Below are positions 43,408 to 56,403 of a stretch of 64,000 nucleotides of DNA, piece by piece. The notes beneath the pieces are model-generated. The model was not told where the DNA came from and did no database searches. It saw only the letters and a list, made by a program, of their open reading frames with translations. A program made the position numbers and the translations under genes. The DNA is from Acuticoccus yangtzensis (GTDB taxonomy: Bacteria; Pseudomonadota; Alphaproteobacteria; Rhizobiales; Amorphaceae): positions 186,001 through 250,000 of the forward strand of contig NZ_MJUX01000001.1 in the NCBI RefSeq assembly GCF_001927245.1. The letters are read 5' to 3'. The stretch's first letter is position 1. The number at the start of each line of letters is the position of its first letter.

Positions 43408-43724
43408 TGGCCCTCAAACCTTTCCAAAGTGCGAAAGTTTCCTCTGCGGCGTCGCGATGGAGCGGTGAGAGGTCCATTTTCTTCAACAAAACGCGAATCG
43501 CTTCATCCCGCGGCGCGTGTCACGCCGATGCGAGAATCGCAGATTGCCTTGCGAATCGCGGCAGACGCGGTACCGACGCGCGCGTCATTGCAAGCGCTGA
43601 TCCGGTGATCGCCATGATTAGGTCATGTTGTCAACAACTAGACGCATAGTCCTCGCATTGCTTCAATGCGACATGACGCCTGCCTGCTTTACACGCACCG
43701 CCATCCTGCCGCGGCGGCAACGAA

Positions 43725-43752
43725 AAAGGCGGGGCCCTGCGGCCCCGCCTTT
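43725..43752 (-). terminator. Intrinsic terminator of lon
   Basis: AAAGGCGGGGCC and GGCCCCGCCTTT form a perfect 12-base stem with a four-base loop. On the minus strand it is followed by additional Ts (TTTTTCG), 38 bases after the lon stop. Confidence 0.9.
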
Positions 43753-43790
43753 CCTGTCACGACTTCGAGGTTCCGCGTTTCGCCGACGCC

Positions 43791-46235
43791 TCAGTGGGCG
43801 CGAAACGTGGCCTCGTCATCCTCCGCGCTCCCCTTGCGGGTGCCGTCGGCGGAATAGTCCGGCTCGGTCCACTCGATCGGCTCGGGCATGCGGACCAGGG
43901 CGCGCTGAAGCACCTCGTCCATGCGCGAGACCGGCACGATCTCGAGTTCGTTCTTCACGTTGTCCGGGATGTCCACCAGATCCTTGGCGTTGTCCTCGGG
44001 GATCAGAACGGTCGTGATCCCGCCGCGCAGGGCGGCGAGCAGCTTCTCCTTGAGGCCACCGATGGGCAGCACGCGGCCGCGCAGGGTGATCTCGCCGGTC
44101 ATCGCCACGTCGCGGCGGATCGGGATGCCGGTCAGCACCGACACGACCGCGGTCGCCATCGCGATGCCGGCGGATGGGCCGTCCTTCGGCGTCGCACCCT
44201 CCGGCACGTGGACGTGGATGTCCCGCCGGTCGAAGGTGGGCGGTGCGACACCGACGTCGAGCGCGCGGGAACGGACATAGGACGCCGCCGCAGAGATCGA
44301 CTCCTTCATCACGTCGCGCAGGTTGCCGGTGACCGTCATCTTGCCCTTGCCGGGCATCATGAGGCCTTCGATCGTCAGGAGCTCGCCGCCGACCTCGGTC
44401 CATGCGAGGCCCGTGGCGACACCGACCTGGTCCTCCAGCTCGGCCTGGCCGTAGCGGTGACGCGGGGGCCCGAGATATTCCTCGAGCTTCTCGACGTTCA
44501 CCTCGACGGTCTTCACCTTGCCCTTGGAGGTGAGGATCTCCTTCACCGCCTTGCGGGCGAGGGTGGCGATCTCACGCTCCAGATTGCGCACGCCCGACTC
44601 GCGGGTGTAGCGGCGGATCAACTGGCGCAGCGCCTCGTCGTCGATGGCGAACTCGCCCGACTTCAGGCCGTGGTCCGACTCCGCCTTGGAGATGAGGTGG
44701 CGACGCGAGATCTCCGCCTTCTCGTCCTCGGTGTAGCCGGCGATGCGGATCACCTCCATACGGTCCATCAGCGGACCGGGGATGTTGAGCGTGTTCGCCG
44801 TGGTCACGAACATCACCGACGAGAGGTCGTATTCGACCTCCAGATAGTGGTCCATGAACGTCGAGTTCTGCTCCGGATCCAGCACCTCCAGGAGGGCCGA
44901 CGAAGGATCGCCGCGGAAGTCCATGCCCATCTTGTCGATCTCGTCGAGCAGGAAGAGCGGGTTGGACTTCTTGGCCTTCTTCATCGACTGGATGATCTTG
45001 CCCGGAAGCGAGCCGATATAGGTCCGGCGGTGGCCGCGGATCTCCGCCTCGTCACGCACGCCGCCCAGCGAGATGCGAACGAATTCGCGCCCCGTGGCCT
45101 TGGCGATCGACTTGGCGAGCGAGGTCTTGCCGACGCCCGGAGGGCCGACGAGGCACAGGATCGGCCCCTTCAGCTTGTTGGCGCGCGCCTGCACCGCCAG
45201 ATACTCGATGATGCGCTCTTTCACCTTCTCGAGACCGTGGTGGTCCACGTCGAGGATCTGCTGCGCATTGTCGAGGTCGTTCTTGACCTTGGACGGCTTC
45301 TTCCAGGGAATCGACAGCAGCCAGTCGAGGTAGTTGCGCACCACCGTCGCCTCGGCCGACATCGGGCTCATCTGACGCAGCTTCTTCAGCTCCGCCTCGG
45401 CCTTTTCCTTGGCTTCCTTGGAGAGCTTGGTCGTCTTGATGCGCTCTTCCAGCTCGGCCAGCTCGTCCTTGCCGTCCTCGCCGTCACCCAGCTCCTTCTG
45501 GATCGCGCGCATCTGCTCGTTCAGGTAGTACTCGCGCTGGGTCTTCTCCATCTGCCGCTTGACGCGGGAGCGGATGCGCTTCTCCACCTGAAGGACCGAG
45601 ATCTCGCCGTTCATGATCCCGAGCACCTTCTCGAAGCGCTCGATGACCGAGGAGGTGCCGAGAATCTCCTGCTTGACCGGGATCTTCACGACCAGGTGCG
45701 AGGCCACCGTGTCGGCGAGCTTCGCGTGGTCCTCGATCTGGCCGACCGCGGAGATGACCTCGGGCGAGATCTTCTTGTTCAGCTTCACATAATTTTCGAA
45801 CTCCGAGACTACGGAGCGGGCGAGCGCCTGCGCCTCGGTCTCGTCGTACTCGGCCTCTTCGACCAGGCTGGCGTCGGCCTCGAAGAAGTCGGCGCGGTCG
45901 GTGAAGGACTCGATTTCCGCGCGTGCGGTGCCTTCGACCAGCACCTTCACGGTGCCGTCGGGCAGCTTCAGGAGCTGCAGCACGGTGGCAAGGGTTCCGA
46001 TGTTGAACAGGCGCTCGGGCTTGGGATCATCGTCCCCGGCCTCGCGCTGCGTCACGAGGAGGATTTGGTTGTCCGCACGCATGACTTCCTCAAGCGCACG
46101 GATGGACTTCTCGCGACCGACGAAGAGTGGCACCACCATATGCGGGAACACGACGATGTCCCGCAGCGGCAGAACCGGGTAGGTGCCCGAGCCCGCGTTC
46201 GGCCCGGTGTCGCGATTGTCGTCCGACTTTGCCAT
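43791..46235 (-). CDS. lon: ATP-dependent protease Lon
   Basis: An 814-residue LonA protease. An N-terminal substrate domain ([23 protein letters not shown] in parts) is followed by a coiled segment, an AAA+ domain with Walker [10 protein letters not shown] and Walker [13 protein letters not shown], and a protease domain with catalytic Ser in [14 protein letters not shown] and Lys in [10 protein letters not shown]. It degrades misfolded and regulatory proteins in the cytoplasm. ATG 46235 is chosen: AAAGGA precedes it by six bases and MAKSDDN is the usual beginning. The C-terminal acidic tail after PEPIEW is variable. Confidence 0.95.
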   Translation of the reverse strand: MAKSDDNRDTGPNAGSGTYPVLPLRDIVVFPHMVVPLFVGREKSIRALEEVMRADNQILLVTQREAGDDDPKPERLFNIGTLATVLQLLKLPDGTVKVLVEGTARAEIESFTDRADFFEADASLVEEAEYDETEAQALARSVVSEFENYVKLNKKISPEVISAVGQIEDHAKLADTVASHLVVKIPVKQEILGTSSVIERFEKVLGIMNGEISVLQVEKRIRSRVKRQMEKTQREYYLNEQMRAIQKELGDGEDGKDELAELEERIKTTKLSKEAKEKAEAELKKLRQMSPMSAEATVVRNYLDWLLSIPWKKPSKVKNDLDNAQQILDVDHHGLEKVKERIIEYLAVQARANKLKGPILCLVGPPGVGKTSLAKSIAKATGREFVRISLGGVRDEAEIRGHRRTYIGSLPGKIIQSMKKAKKSNPLFLLDEIDKMGMDFRGDPSSALLEVLDPEQNSTFMDHYLEVEYDLSSVMFVTTANTLNIPGPLMDRMEVIRIAGYTEDEKAEISRRHLISKAESDHGLKSGEFAIDDEALRQLIRRYTRESGVRNLEREIATLARKAVKEILTSKGKVKTVEVNVEKLEEYLGPPRHRYGQAELEDQVGVATGLAWTEVGGELLTIEGLMMPGKGKMTVTGNLRDVMKESISAAASYVRSRALDVGVAPPTFDRRDIHVHVPEGATPKDGPSAGIAMATAVVSVLTGIPIRRDVAMTGEITLRGRVLPIGGLKEKLLAALRGGITTVLIPEDNAKDLVDIPDNVKNELEIVPVSRMDEVLQRALVRMPEPIEWTEPDYSADGTRKGSAEDDEATFRAH

Positions 46236-46717
46236 GAACTGTCCTTTCAGCTTGGCCCGAGCTCGCCACATCATGCACGAGTCGAGCCACCGGTCACCGC
46301 GCGCCTTCGGCTTTGAGGGCCCCGCCCACGGGTATCGTCGGGCGGTGCGGCGGCGATCGTCGAGGATGCACCATCGCATCTCAGGGTTCGAGGTGGCTCT
46401 ATCATGAGCCGACTTCAAGCCTTGACCGGGGCTTGCCCGTTTGCAAGGGCGCAAAGCCTCGGTCGAAGCCGTTCAAGCCGGCTTGAACATCGCCCGTCGC
46501 GCGACGCTGAGCCGCACGACACTGCACGTTACGATACGCACGAAAAGCGAGATGCCAGCCGCTCGACCACTGTGCGAACCTGCCCCGGCACCACCAACGC
46601 TACGAATACAATCACATCCTAAAATGCGGACAAGACCCACAATCTCGCGGAAGTTGTAAGAGCCCAACGCAGCGAAAGGCAGGCATGCCGCCCCCCGCCG
46701 CCCTCGTTCTCGTCCCC
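46236..46717. other. lon upstream region with palindrome
   Basis: 482 bases between lon and the clpX stop. An 18-base perfect palindrome (GTTCAAGCCGGCTTGAAC, 46471-46488) lies about 240 bases upstream of lon, and another CTTGAA on the minus strand is at 46418-46413. CTTGAA resembles the -35 of RpoH heat-shock promoters, but no good -10 is seen at the right distance. No clpX terminator with a T-run is evident. Confidence 0.5.
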
Positions 46718-47989
46718 TCAGGCCGAGGTCCGGGACGGCTCGGACGCGCGATCTTCGTAGATATAAAGCGGACGCGCGGTGCCGAGAATGACCTCCTCGG
46801 AGATAACAACCTCGCGCACCCCGTCGAGGCCCGGCAGCTCGTACATCGTATCGAGCAGGATGGCCTCGAGGATCGAGCGCAGGCCGCGCGCGCCGGTCTT
46901 GCGCTCGATCGCCTTGTCGGCGATCGCCTTCAGCGCGTCGGCGTGGAAGGTGAGCTCCACCCCCTCCATCTCGAACAGGCGCTGATACTGCTTCACGAGC
47001 GCGTTCTTCGGCTCGGACAGGATCTGCACCAGCGCCTCGTTGTCGAGATCCTCGAGCGTCGCCAGGACCGGGAGGCGGCCGACGAACTCGGGGATGAGGC
47101 CGAACTTCAGGAGGTCTTCCGGCTCGACGGAGCGGAAAAGCTCGCCCGTGCGGCGGTCTTCCGGCGCCATCACCTGGGCGTTAAAGCCGATGGAGGTGCC
47201 GCGGCCGCGGTCGGAAATGATCTTGTCGAGCCCGGCGAAGGCACCGCCGCAGATGAACAGGATGTTGGTCGTGTCCACCTGCAGGAACTCCTGCTGCGGA
47301 TGCTTGCGGCCCCCCTGGGGCGGCACCGACGCGACCGTGCCTTCCATGATCTTCAGCAGCGCCTGCTGCACGCCCTCCCCCGACACGTCGCGCGTGATGG
47401 ACGGGTTGTCGGACTTGCGGGAAATCTTGTCGACCTCGTCGATATAGACGATGCCGCGCTGGGCCCGCTCGACGTTGTAGTCCGCCGACTGCAGCAGCTT
47501 CAGGATGATGTTTTCCACGTCCTCGCCGACATAGCCGGCTTCGGTGAGGGTCGTGGCGTCGGCCATCGTGAAGGGAACGTCGAGGATGCGGGCGAGGGTC
47601 TGGGCGAGCAGCGTCTTGCCGCAACCGGTCGGGCCGATCAGCAGGATGTTCGACTTCGCGAGCTCCACGTCGTTCTGCTTCGACGCGTGGGACAGGCGCT
47701 TGTAGTGGTTGTGGACCGCGACCGAGAGAACCTTCTTGGCGCTCTGCTGGCCGATCACGTAATCGTCAAGCACCTTGCGGATTTCGAGCGGGGTCGGAAT
47801 GCCGTCGCGCGACTTCACCAGCGAAGACTTGTTCTCTTCGCGGATGATATCCATGCACAGCTCGACACACTCGTCGCAGATGAAGACGGTCGGCCCGGCG
47901 ATGAGCTTGCGCACCTCGTGCTGGCTTTTGCCGCAGAAGGAGCAATAGAGGGTGTTCTTACCGTCGCCGCTGGTCGCTTTGCTCATCAA
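46718..47989 (-). CDS. clpX: ClpX, ATPase subunit of ClpXP
   Basis: A 423-residue AAA+ unfoldase. The N-terminal C4 zinc finger ([11 protein letters not shown] followed by CDECVELC), Walker A GPTGCGKT, Walker [22 protein letters not shown] (the RKH/IGF-loop region used to bind ClpP is here) and the sensor region GARGLRSI are present. It lies 280 bases downstream of clpP on the same strand. It feeds substrates to ClpP. Confidence 0.96.
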   Translation of the reverse strand: MMSKATSGDGKNTLYCSFCGKSQHEVRKLIAGPTVFICDECVELCMDIIREENKSSLVKSRDGIPTPLEIRKVLDDYVIGQQSAKKVLSVAVHNHYKRLSHASKQNDVELAKSNILLIGPTGCGKTLLAQTLARILDVPFTMADATTLTEAGYVGEDVENIILKLLQSADYNVERAQRGIVYIDEVDKISRKSDNPSITRDVSGEGVQQALLKIMEGTVASVPPQGGRKHPQQEFLQVDTTNILFICGGAFAGLDKIISDRGRGTSIGFNAQVMAPEDRRTGELFRSVEPEDLLKFGLIPEFVGRLPVLATLEDLDNEALVQILSEPKNALVKQYQRLFEMEGVELTFHADALKAIADKAIERKTGARGLRSILEAILLDTMYELPGLDGVREVVISEEVILGTARPLYIYEDRASEPSRTSA

Positions 47990-48269
47990 CTCACCCTTTC
48001 ATCGCCCGATCGTCCGCACGGGTCGGGAACGCTTCCGAACACCCATCGGGGCCGCCTACGGTCTTGTCACCGCCCATATTGGGACGGGCCCGGCCCCGAT
48101 GCAAACCCCCGACATGGGATAGTCAACCGCCCCATGCGTTACCAAACTTAAAACCGCCCGCCTGGAGCGGACGGTGCGAGCGCGGGAGAACGCCCCCGTG
48201 CTCAGAGATACCAGCTAACCGGCACAGGCCGTCCCGGCAAGGGGTATACACGCAAACGTTGATCGCACC

Positions 48270-48893
48270 TTAAGCGTCGAGCGCGGCGCGGCTCTCGATC
48301 ACGCGGTCGATGATCCCGAACTCCTTGGCCATGTCCGGGGTCATGTAGTGATCGCGCTCCAGGGTGGACTCGATCTTGTCCAGCTCCTGGCCGGTGTGCT
48401 TGCGGTAGATCTCGTTCAGACGGCGCTTCAGGGCGAGGATCTCGTTGGCCTGAAGCTGGATGTCCGCCGCCGTGCCGCGGAAACCGCCGGAGGGTTGATG
48501 CACCATGATGCGCCCGTTGGGGAGCGCAAAACGCATATCCTTCTCTCCCGCCGCGAGCAGCAGCGCGCCCATGGACGCGCACTGACCGAGGCACAGGGTG
48601 GAGATCGGCGGGCGGATGAACTGCATCGTGTCGTAGATGGCGAGACCCGAGGTCACGATGCCACCCGGCGAGTTGATGTAGAGGGAGATCTCCTTGTTGG
48701 GATTATCCGCCTCGAGATACAGAAGCTGCGCACACACCAAGGTCGCCACCGTGTCCTCGATGGGACCGGCGATGAAAATGATGCGCTCCGACAGGAGGCG
48801 CGAGAAGATGTCGTAAGCCCGCTCGCCCCGGTTGGTCTGCTCGACAACCATCGGGACGAGGGAGGACATATAGAAGTCTACTGGATCTTTCAT
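48270..48893 (-). CDS. clpP: ClpP, proteolytic subunit
   Basis: A 207-residue serine peptidase with catalytic Ser107 (GQCASMGA), His132 (MVHQPSGG) and Asp181 (ERDHYM). It forms the double-heptamer chamber that works with ClpX. It is nine bases downstream of the tig stop, so the two are probably co-transcribed. Length is standard. Confidence 0.97.
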   Translation of the reverse strand: MKDPVDFYMSSLVPMVVEQTNRGERAYDIFSRLLSERIIFIAGPIEDTVATLVCAQLLYLEADNPNKEISLYINSPGGIVTSGLAIYDTMQFIRPPISTLCLGQCASMGALLLAAGEKDMRFALPNGRIMVHQPSGGFRGTAADIQLQANEILALKRRLNEIYRKHTGQELDKIESTLERDHYMTPDMAKEFGIIDRVIESRAALDA

Positions 48894-48902
48894 CCGCCCG
48901 GC

Positions 48903-50345
48903 CTAGTGATCGTGGTGGTGATGATCGTGGTCATGATCATGATGGTGGTGATGATCGTGGCCATGGTCATGATCGTGGTCATGCGCGTGATCGTGCTCGT
49001 CCTCGTCCATGCCCTTCAGAAGCTCGTCCTTGGACACCGGAAGAGTGTTCACGGTCGCAAGCTCGAGAATGTAATCGACGACCTTGTCTTCGAAGATCGG
49101 CGCGCGAAGGGAGGCGATCGCCTGCGGGTTCTGCTGGTAATATTGCAGAACCTGCCGCTCCTGGCCCGGGAACTGCTGCATCCGCTCCTGAAGCGCGCGC
49201 TGCACTTCCTCGTCGGTCACCTGAACCTCGGCCTTCTGGCCGACCTCCGACAGCAGGAGGCCGAGACGCACGCGGCGTTCGGCGATCGCCTGATAGTCGG
49301 CGCGGGTCTTCGCCTCGGAGCCGTCCGCATCGTCCGCCAGAGACGCGTCGAAGGACTCGCCCTTCTGCTTCATCTCGGCATCGACCTGGCGCCAGATCGA
49401 GTCGAACTCGGTCTCCACCAGCTTCTGCGGCAGCTCGAACTTGAACTTCTCGTCCAGCGCGTCGAGCAGGGCGCGCTTCACCTTGGCCCGGCTCGCCGTG
49501 TCGTAGGAGCGCTGCATCTCGCCCTTCAGGGCCTCGCGCAGCTTCTCCAGGCTCTCGAGGCCCAGCTTCTCGGCGAACGCATCGTCGAGCACGGTGTCCT
49601 TCGGCGCGGCGATCTCGTGGATCGTCACGTCGAACTCGGCCGGCTTACCGGCGAGGTGGGTCGCGCCGTAGTCCTCGGGGAAGGTCACGCGAACGAGAGC
49701 GAGACCCGGCACGAAGCCGAGAAGCTGCTCCTCGAAGCCCGGAATGAACCGGCCTTGACCGATGACGATGTCGATCCCTTCGGCCGAACCACCCTCGAAG
49801 GGCTCGCCGTCGATCTTGCCGACGAAGTCGATCTTCAGACGGTCACCGTCCTGAGCCGGCCGATCGACGGGCTCATAATCCTTGTAGTTCGCGGCGAGCT
49901 TCGTCAGCTCTTCCTGAAGCTCCTCCTCGGGAACCTCATAGACCGGCTTCTCGACCGTGATCGCATCGAGCCCGGCGACCTCGATCTCCGGCAGGACCTC
50001 GTACTTCACGGCGAAGGACAGGTCGCTCTTGCCGTCCATCACGTCGGCCATCGAGCCTTCGTCGACATCGACGTCGGGCTGAAGGGCCGGCTTCTCGTCG
50101 CGGCCCTCGACCGCGCCGCGCACGGACTCGGTCATCACGTCGTTGATGACCTCGGCCATCGCCGAACGGCCGTACATCTTCTTCAGGTGGGCCATGGGCA
50201 CCTTGCCCGGCCGGAATCCCTTCAGGCGGACCTTCTGACGCAGGTCGTCGAGATAGGTGTTCAGACGCGCGTCGAGGGTCGCTGCGGGAACCGTCACCTT
50301 AAGTTCCCGCGCGAGACCCTCAGCACGGGTTTCCGTCACTTCCAT
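48903..50345 (-). CDS. tig: Trigger factor with His-rich C-terminal tail
   Basis: A 480-residue ribosome-associated chaperone. The N-terminal ribosome-binding signature is LKGFRPGKVPMAHLKKMYG, the FKBP-type peptidyl-prolyl isomerase domain is about 155-250 (DGDRLKIDFVGKIDGEPFEGGSA in parts), and the C-terminal helical chaperone domain follows. The unusual part is the last 35 residues, which alternate His and Asp with 19 histidines in total, like the metal-binding tail of SlyD. The codons CAY/GAY are a low-complexity run that could expand or contract. Start ATG 50345 (MEVTETRAEG). Confidence 0.95.
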   Translation of the reverse strand: MEVTETRAEGLARELKVTVPAATLDARLNTYLDDLRQKVRLKGFRPGKVPMAHLKKMYGRSAMAEVINDVMTESVRGAVEGRDEKPALQPDVDVDEGSMADVMDGKSDLSFAVKYEVLPEIEVAGLDAITVEKPVYEVPEEELQEELTKLAANYKDYEPVDRPAQDGDRLKIDFVGKIDGEPFEGGSAEGIDIVIGQGRFIPGFEEQLLGFVPGLALVRVTFPEDYGATHLAGKPAEFDVTIHEIAAPKDTVLDDAFAEKLGLESLEKLREALKGEMQRSYDTASRAKVKRALLDALDEKFKFELPQKLVETEFDSIWRQVDAEMKQKGESFDASLADDADGSEAKTRADYQAIAERRVRLGLLLSEVGQKAEVQVTDEEVQRALQERMQQFPGQERQVLQYYQQNPQAIASLRAPIFEDKVVDYILELATVNTLPVSKDELLKGMDEDEHDHAHDHDHDHGHDHHHHHDHDHDHHHHDH

Positions 50346-50546
50346 CGGGTTCACTTTCCGCAGCACCAAAATCTGTTGTGGGGGAGGACGCTCCATGTCG
50401 CGCCGCAAGCCACCGGTGTCAATGGCGTGACACGGGGGAATGTCGGCGTTGCGCCCGACTGAGGTGCAAAATGATGAGAAAACCGCCAGCGCCCCAAACG
50501 AGGCAGCGACCAAAGCAGGCCCGCAAGGCGGTCACGACGCGCCCCC

Positions 50547-52739
<2,193 letters not shown>

Positions 52740-52772
52740 CCACAGAAGCGCAAGAGAGAGAGCCATACGCGA

Positions 52773-54182
52773 ATGACCACAGCGCAAGACATCCTCAAGG
52801 ATATCAAGGACAAAGACGTCAAGTACGTCGATCTGCGCTTCACCGACCCGCGCGGCAAGATGCAGCACGTCACGATGGACACCTCCCTCGTCGACGAAGA
52901 CCTGTTCGCCGACGGCACCATGTTCGATGGCTCGTCCATCGCTGGTTGGAAGGCGATCAACGAATCCGACATGATCCTCATGCCGGATCCCGAGACGGCC
53001 TACATCGACCCCTTCTTCGCCCAGACCACGATGTGCCTCGTCTGCGACATCCTGGAGCCGGGCACCGGTGAGGGTTATAACCGCGATCCGCGCTCCACGG
53101 CCAAACGCGCCGAGGCCTACGTGAAGTCCGGCGGCTTCGGCGACACCATCACGATGGGTCCGGAAGCCGAATTCTTCGTCTTCGACGACGTGCGCTTCAA
53201 GGCCGACCCCTACAACACCGGCTTCAAGCTCGACTCCACCGAGCTGCCGTCCAACATGGACACCGAATACGAAATCGGCAACATGGGTCACCGCCCCCGC
53301 ACCAAGGGTGGCTACTTCCCGGTCCCGCCGATCGATTCGCTCCAGGACATGCGCTCCGAGATGCTCTCGGTCATGGCCGAAATGGGTGTGAAGGTCGAAA
53401 AGCACCACCACGAAGTCGCCGCCGCACAGCACGAGCTCGGCCTGAAGTTCGAGACGCTCACCCGCGTCGCCGACTCCATGCAGATCTACAAGTACGTCGT
53501 GCACCAGGTCGCGCACGCCTACGGCAAGACCGCGACGTTCATGCCGAAGCCCGTCTTCGGCGACAACGGCACCGGCATGCACGTCCACCAGTCCATCTGG
53601 AAAGACGGCCAGCCGACCTTCGCCGGCAATCTCTATGCCGACCTTTCGGAGAACTGCCTGTTCTACATCGGCGGTATCCTGAAGCACGCCAAGTCGCTGA
53701 ACGCCTTCACCAACCCGTCGACCAACTCCTACAAGCGTCTGGTCCCGGGCTACGAAGCGCCGGTCCTGCTCGCCTACTCGGCGCGTAACCGCTCGGCCTC
53801 CTGCCGCATCCCCATCTCCTCCTCGCCGAAGGGCAAGCGCCTCGAAGTCCGTTTCCCGGATCCGGCCGCGAACCCCTACCTCGCCTATGCCGCCATGTGC
53901 ATGGCCGGCCTCGACGGCATCAAGAACCGCATCCATCCGGGCGACCCGATGGACAAGGACCTCTACGACTTGCCGCCCGAGGAGCTCGCCGGCATCCCGA
54001 CCGTCTGCGGCTCGCTGCGTGAGGCGCTCGGCGCCGTCGACGCAGACCGCGAGTACCTGAAGGCCGGCGGCGTGTTCGACGACGATCAGATCGATGCCTA
54101 TATCGAGCTGAAGATGGAAGAGAACATGCGCTACGAGATGACCCCGCACCCGGTCGAGTTCGACATGTATTACTCGGTCTAA
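52773..54182 (+). CDS. glnA: Glutamine synthetase type I
   Basis: A 469-residue glutamine synthetase. DGSSIAGW, the ATP-binding [12 protein letters not shown] and the adenylylation Tyr398 ([11 protein letters not shown]) are present, so activity should be set by GlnE. It fixes ammonium, including ammonia released by the guanidine and hydantoin routes in this window. A terminator follows at 54226-54252. Confidence 0.97.
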   Translation: MTTAQDILKDIKDKDVKYVDLRFTDPRGKMQHVTMDTSLVDEDLFADGTMFDGSSIAGWKAINESDMILMPDPETAYIDPFFAQTTMCLVCDILEPGTGEGYNRDPRSTAKRAEAYVKSGGFGDTITMGPEAEFFVFDDVRFKADPYNTGFKLDSTELPSNMDTEYEIGNMGHRPRTKGGYFPVPPIDSLQDMRSEMLSVMAEMGVKVEKHHHEVAAAQHELGLKFETLTRVADSMQIYKYVVHQVAHAYGKTATFMPKPVFGDNGTGMHVHQSIWKDGQPTFAGNLYADLSENCLFYIGGILKHAKSLNAFTNPSTNSYKRLVPGYEAPVLLAYSARNRSASCRIPISSSPKGKRLEVRFPDPAANPYLAYAAMCMAGLDGIKNRIHPGDPMDKDLYDLPPEELAGIPTVCGSLREALGAVDADREYLKAGGVFDDDQIDAYIELKMEENMRYEMTPHPVEFDMYYSV

Positions 54183-54194
54183 TCGGACCGCATT

Positions 54195-54252
54195 GTCCGG
54201 CGCGCCCGCCGCGCCGGACACGTCGAGGCCGCGCCCCGTGCGCGGCCTTTTT
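54195..54252 (+). terminator. Double hairpin terminator of glnA
   Basis: GTCCGGCGCG/CGCGCCGGAC (54195-54219, perfect ten-base stem) is followed by AGGCCGCG/CGCGGCCT (54226-54248) and a T-run (to 54252). The second stem with its T-run is a classical intrinsic terminator; the first may protect the transcript end. Confidence 0.88.
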
Positions 54253-54365
54253 CGTTCGGGCTCGCGGCCGGTGCGCGGCGTATTCGTTGTGCCCGCGCGA
54301 TGTGCGCGGCCGTTTCGTCGCGCCCGCAATCCTTCGCGCGCCTTTTCGTTGGGCATCGCCGCATT
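54238..54365. repeat. Four degenerate ~32-bp tandem units after glnA
   Basis: Units begin near 54238, 54271, 54302 and about 54335. They share the pattern GTGCGCGGC, a T-rich TTTCGTT core and a GCCCGCG-like end. The first overlaps the right arm of the glnA terminator, so the array may have grown from it. No reading frame through it is credible. Confidence 0.5.
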
Positions 54366-54418
54366 CGTCCCGGCTCGCGCTTGTGGCCGGCGGCCGCGGG
54401 CGCCATGGTCCGCACGCG

Positions 54419-55465
54419 ATGACATCCGATCCCGCCTCCCCGCCCAGCCCCGCCGGCACGCGCCCCGGTGACGCCAGCGCCATCCCCCACGGCGGCGACC
54501 TCGGCGACGCCGCCCGCCTCGCCGGATCGGCCGCCGCCGCCGCGCACGGCTGGCTGGACCTCTCCACCGGCATCAACCCGCATGCCTTCCCGGCCGTTCA
54601 CGACGCCGCCGCCCTGAAGCGCCTGCCACAGCGCGCCGACGAGGATCGCCTCATCGCCGCCGCCCGCAGCACCTACCGCGTGCCGGACGATGCCGCCATT
54701 CTCGCCGCCCCCGGCACGCAGGCGATCATCCAGTGGCTGCCTCACGTCCTGCCCGCCGACCGCGTGACCGTGCTCGGTCCCACCTACGCCGAGCACGCCG
54801 CCGTCTGGTCCCGCCACGCCCCGACCACCGAGGCGACGACGCTTCCCACGGACGGCCTCGCCGTGGTCGTCAACCCGAACAACCCCACCGGCCGCGTGGT
54901 GCCGCAGGAGACGCTCGCCGCCTTCGCCTCCGCGGGCGCGCCCGGCACCGTCCGCCTCGTCGTCGACGAGGCGTTCGGCGATCTCACGCCGGAGGTCACC
55001 GCTGCTCGCCTCTCCGGCACAATCGTCCTGAGAAGCTTCGGCAAATTCTACGGTCTGCCGGGCCTGCGTCTGGGCTTCGCGATCGGCCCCGCCCCCGTCA
55101 TCGCCCGGCTCGCAGAGGCGCTCGGCCCCTGGGCCGTCCCCGCGCCCGCCCTCGTCACCGGCGCCGCCGCCCTCGCCGACAACGCATGGGCCACCGCCAT
55201 GCGCGCCCGGCTCACCCGCGAGGCGGCCGAGCTCGACACGGTGCTGACCGCCGCAGGCCTCACCGTCGTTGGCGGCACGGCCCTCTTCCGCCTGGTCGAA
55301 ACGCCGGACGCCGCGGCGCTGCAGCGCGCCCTCGCCCGTCACGCCATCTGGACCCGCGCCTTCCCCTACGCCCCCACCTGGCTGAGGATTGGCCTCCCCG
55401 GTCCGCACCTCCCCCGCCTCGAAGCCGCCCTCGCCGCCATCGCGGCCCGCCCGGACAACGCCTGA
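54419..55465 (+). CDS. cobC: Threonine-phosphate decarboxylase-like PLP enzyme of cobalamin synthesis
   Basis: A 348-residue fold type I PLP enzyme. LDLSTGINPHAFP is the CobC/CobD signature near residue 42, NPNNPTGRVV and the PLP lysine in RSFGKFYGLPGLRLGF are visible. It makes the aminopropanol phosphate linker of cobalamin. It lies ten bases before the cbiB gene, which makes the next protein of the same step. Histidinol-phosphate aminotransferase is the nearest alternative, but the N-terminal signature and context argue against it. Confidence 0.88.
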   Translation: MTSDPASPPSPAGTRPGDASAIPHGGDLGDAARLAGSAAAAAHGWLDLSTGINPHAFPAVHDAAALKRLPQRADEDRLIAAARSTYRVPDDAAILAAPGTQAIIQWLPHVLPADRVTVLGPTYAEHAAVWSRHAPTTEATTLPTDGLAVVVNPNNPTGRVVPQETLAAFASAGAPGTVRLVVDEAFGDLTPEVTAARLSGTIVLRSFGKFYGLPGLRLGFAIGPAPVIARLAEALGPWAVPAPALVTGAAALADNAWATAMRARLTREAAELDTVLTAAGLTVVGGTALFRLVETPDAAALQRALARHAIWTRAFPYAPTWLRIGLPGPHLPRLEAALAAIAARPDNA

Positions 55466-55475
55466 CGATCCGCCC

Positions 55476-56396
55476 ATGACCGCCTTCGCCGTTCCCCTCG
55501 CCCTCGCCGCCGACATGCTGGTCGGCGAACCGGCCGCCCTCTGGCGCCGCACCGGCCATCCCATCACCTGGATCGGCGCCCTGATCAGCCGGCTGGACGC
55601 GCGTCTCAACAACGGCACGCGCGCGCGCGGCGTCCTCGCCCTGGCCGCCCTGTCCGCGGTGTGCTTCTTCGCCGGCGGCCTCATCGAGGCGCTGCTTCCG
55701 GGCGGCCCCGTCGGCGTCCTCCTGACGGCCGCCGTCGCCTCCATCTTCATCGCTCACAAAAGCCTGATCGAGCACGTCAGCGCCGTGGCCGCCGCGCCGG
55801 ATCTTGCCACGGCGCGCGCACGGGTCGGCCTCATCGTCGGCCGCGACACGGCCGAGATGGACGCCGGCGCCGTCTCCCGCGCCGCCCTGGAATCCTTGGG
55901 TGAAAACTTCTCGGACGGTGTGGTGGCGCCGGTCTTCTGGTTCGCCGTCCTCGGCCTGCCGGGGCTGATCCTCTACAAAGGCATCAACACCGCCGACTCG
56001 ATGATCGGCCACAAAACCCCGCGCCACAAAGCCTTCGGCTGGGCCGCCGCGCGCACCGACGATGCCGCCAACTACGTCCCCGCCCGGCTCGCCGCCGTCC
56101 TCATCGCCCTGCAGCGGCCGCACGTTTGGCGCCGCTGGTCGGCGGTCGCCGCCAGCGCGCGGCGCCACGTGTCGCCCAATGCGGGCTGGCCGGAGGCGGC
56201 GCTCGCCGTGGCGCTGAAGGTCGAGCTCGGCGGTCCGCGCCGCTACCAGGGCCGCATGCTGGATGGCGTGCGCCTCAACCGCGGCGGCCGCACCGCCCGG
56301 CTCGATGATATCGCCCGCGGCACGGCTCTCATCGGCCGCGCGGGCCTGACGCAGATCGGCCTCTACACCGTCCTCGCCGTCCTCTCGGCGCTCTGA
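55476..56396 (+). CDS. cbiB: Adenosylcobinamide-phosphate synthase
   Basis: A 306-residue membrane protein (CbiB/CobD). Conserved blocks are HPITWIGALI, ESLGENFSDGVVAPVFWFAVLGLPG (in parts), YKGINTADSMIGHK and FGWAAARTDDAANYVPARL. It joins the aminopropanol phosphate arm to adenosylcobyrate. It follows cobC directly. Other cob genes are not in the window. Confidence 0.93.
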   Translation: MTAFAVPLALAADMLVGEPAALWRRTGHPITWIGALISRLDARLNNGTRARGVLALAALSAVCFFAGGLIEALLPGGPVGVLLTAAVASIFIAHKSLIEHVSAVAAAPDLATARARVGLIVGRDTAEMDAGAVSRAALESLGENFSDGVVAPVFWFAVLGLPGLILYKGINTADSMIGHKTPRHKAFGWAAARTDDAANYVPARLAAVLIALQRPHVWRRWSAVAASARRHVSPNAGWPEAALAVALKVELGGPRRYQGRMLDGVRLNRGGRTARLDDIARGTALIGRAGLTQIGLYTVLAVLSAL

Positions 56397-56403
56397 CGGC
56401 GGG

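Larger units (their letters stand above)
43310..43790. other. hupB upstream region and lon 3' region
   Basis: 481 bases without a gene. Next to hupB is a 15-base perfect palindrome (43393-43407). A strong lon terminator sits at 43725-43752. The stretch 43440-43660 has lower GC than its surroundings and probably carries the hupB promoter. I see no RNA gene or credible reading frame. Confidence 0.55.

Noticed and set aside
43794-46316. 840-codon frame opposite lon
   Set aside because: Arg/His/Asp/Leu-rich shadow of the lon reading frame with no recognisable domain.
46471-46488. CIRCE element (HrcA operator)
   Set aside because: The arms do not match TTAGCACTC-N9-GAGTGCTAA; the palindrome is different and has no spacer.
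46685-48151. 488-codon frame opposite clpX
   Set aside because: Shadow of clpX; no start signal or homology.
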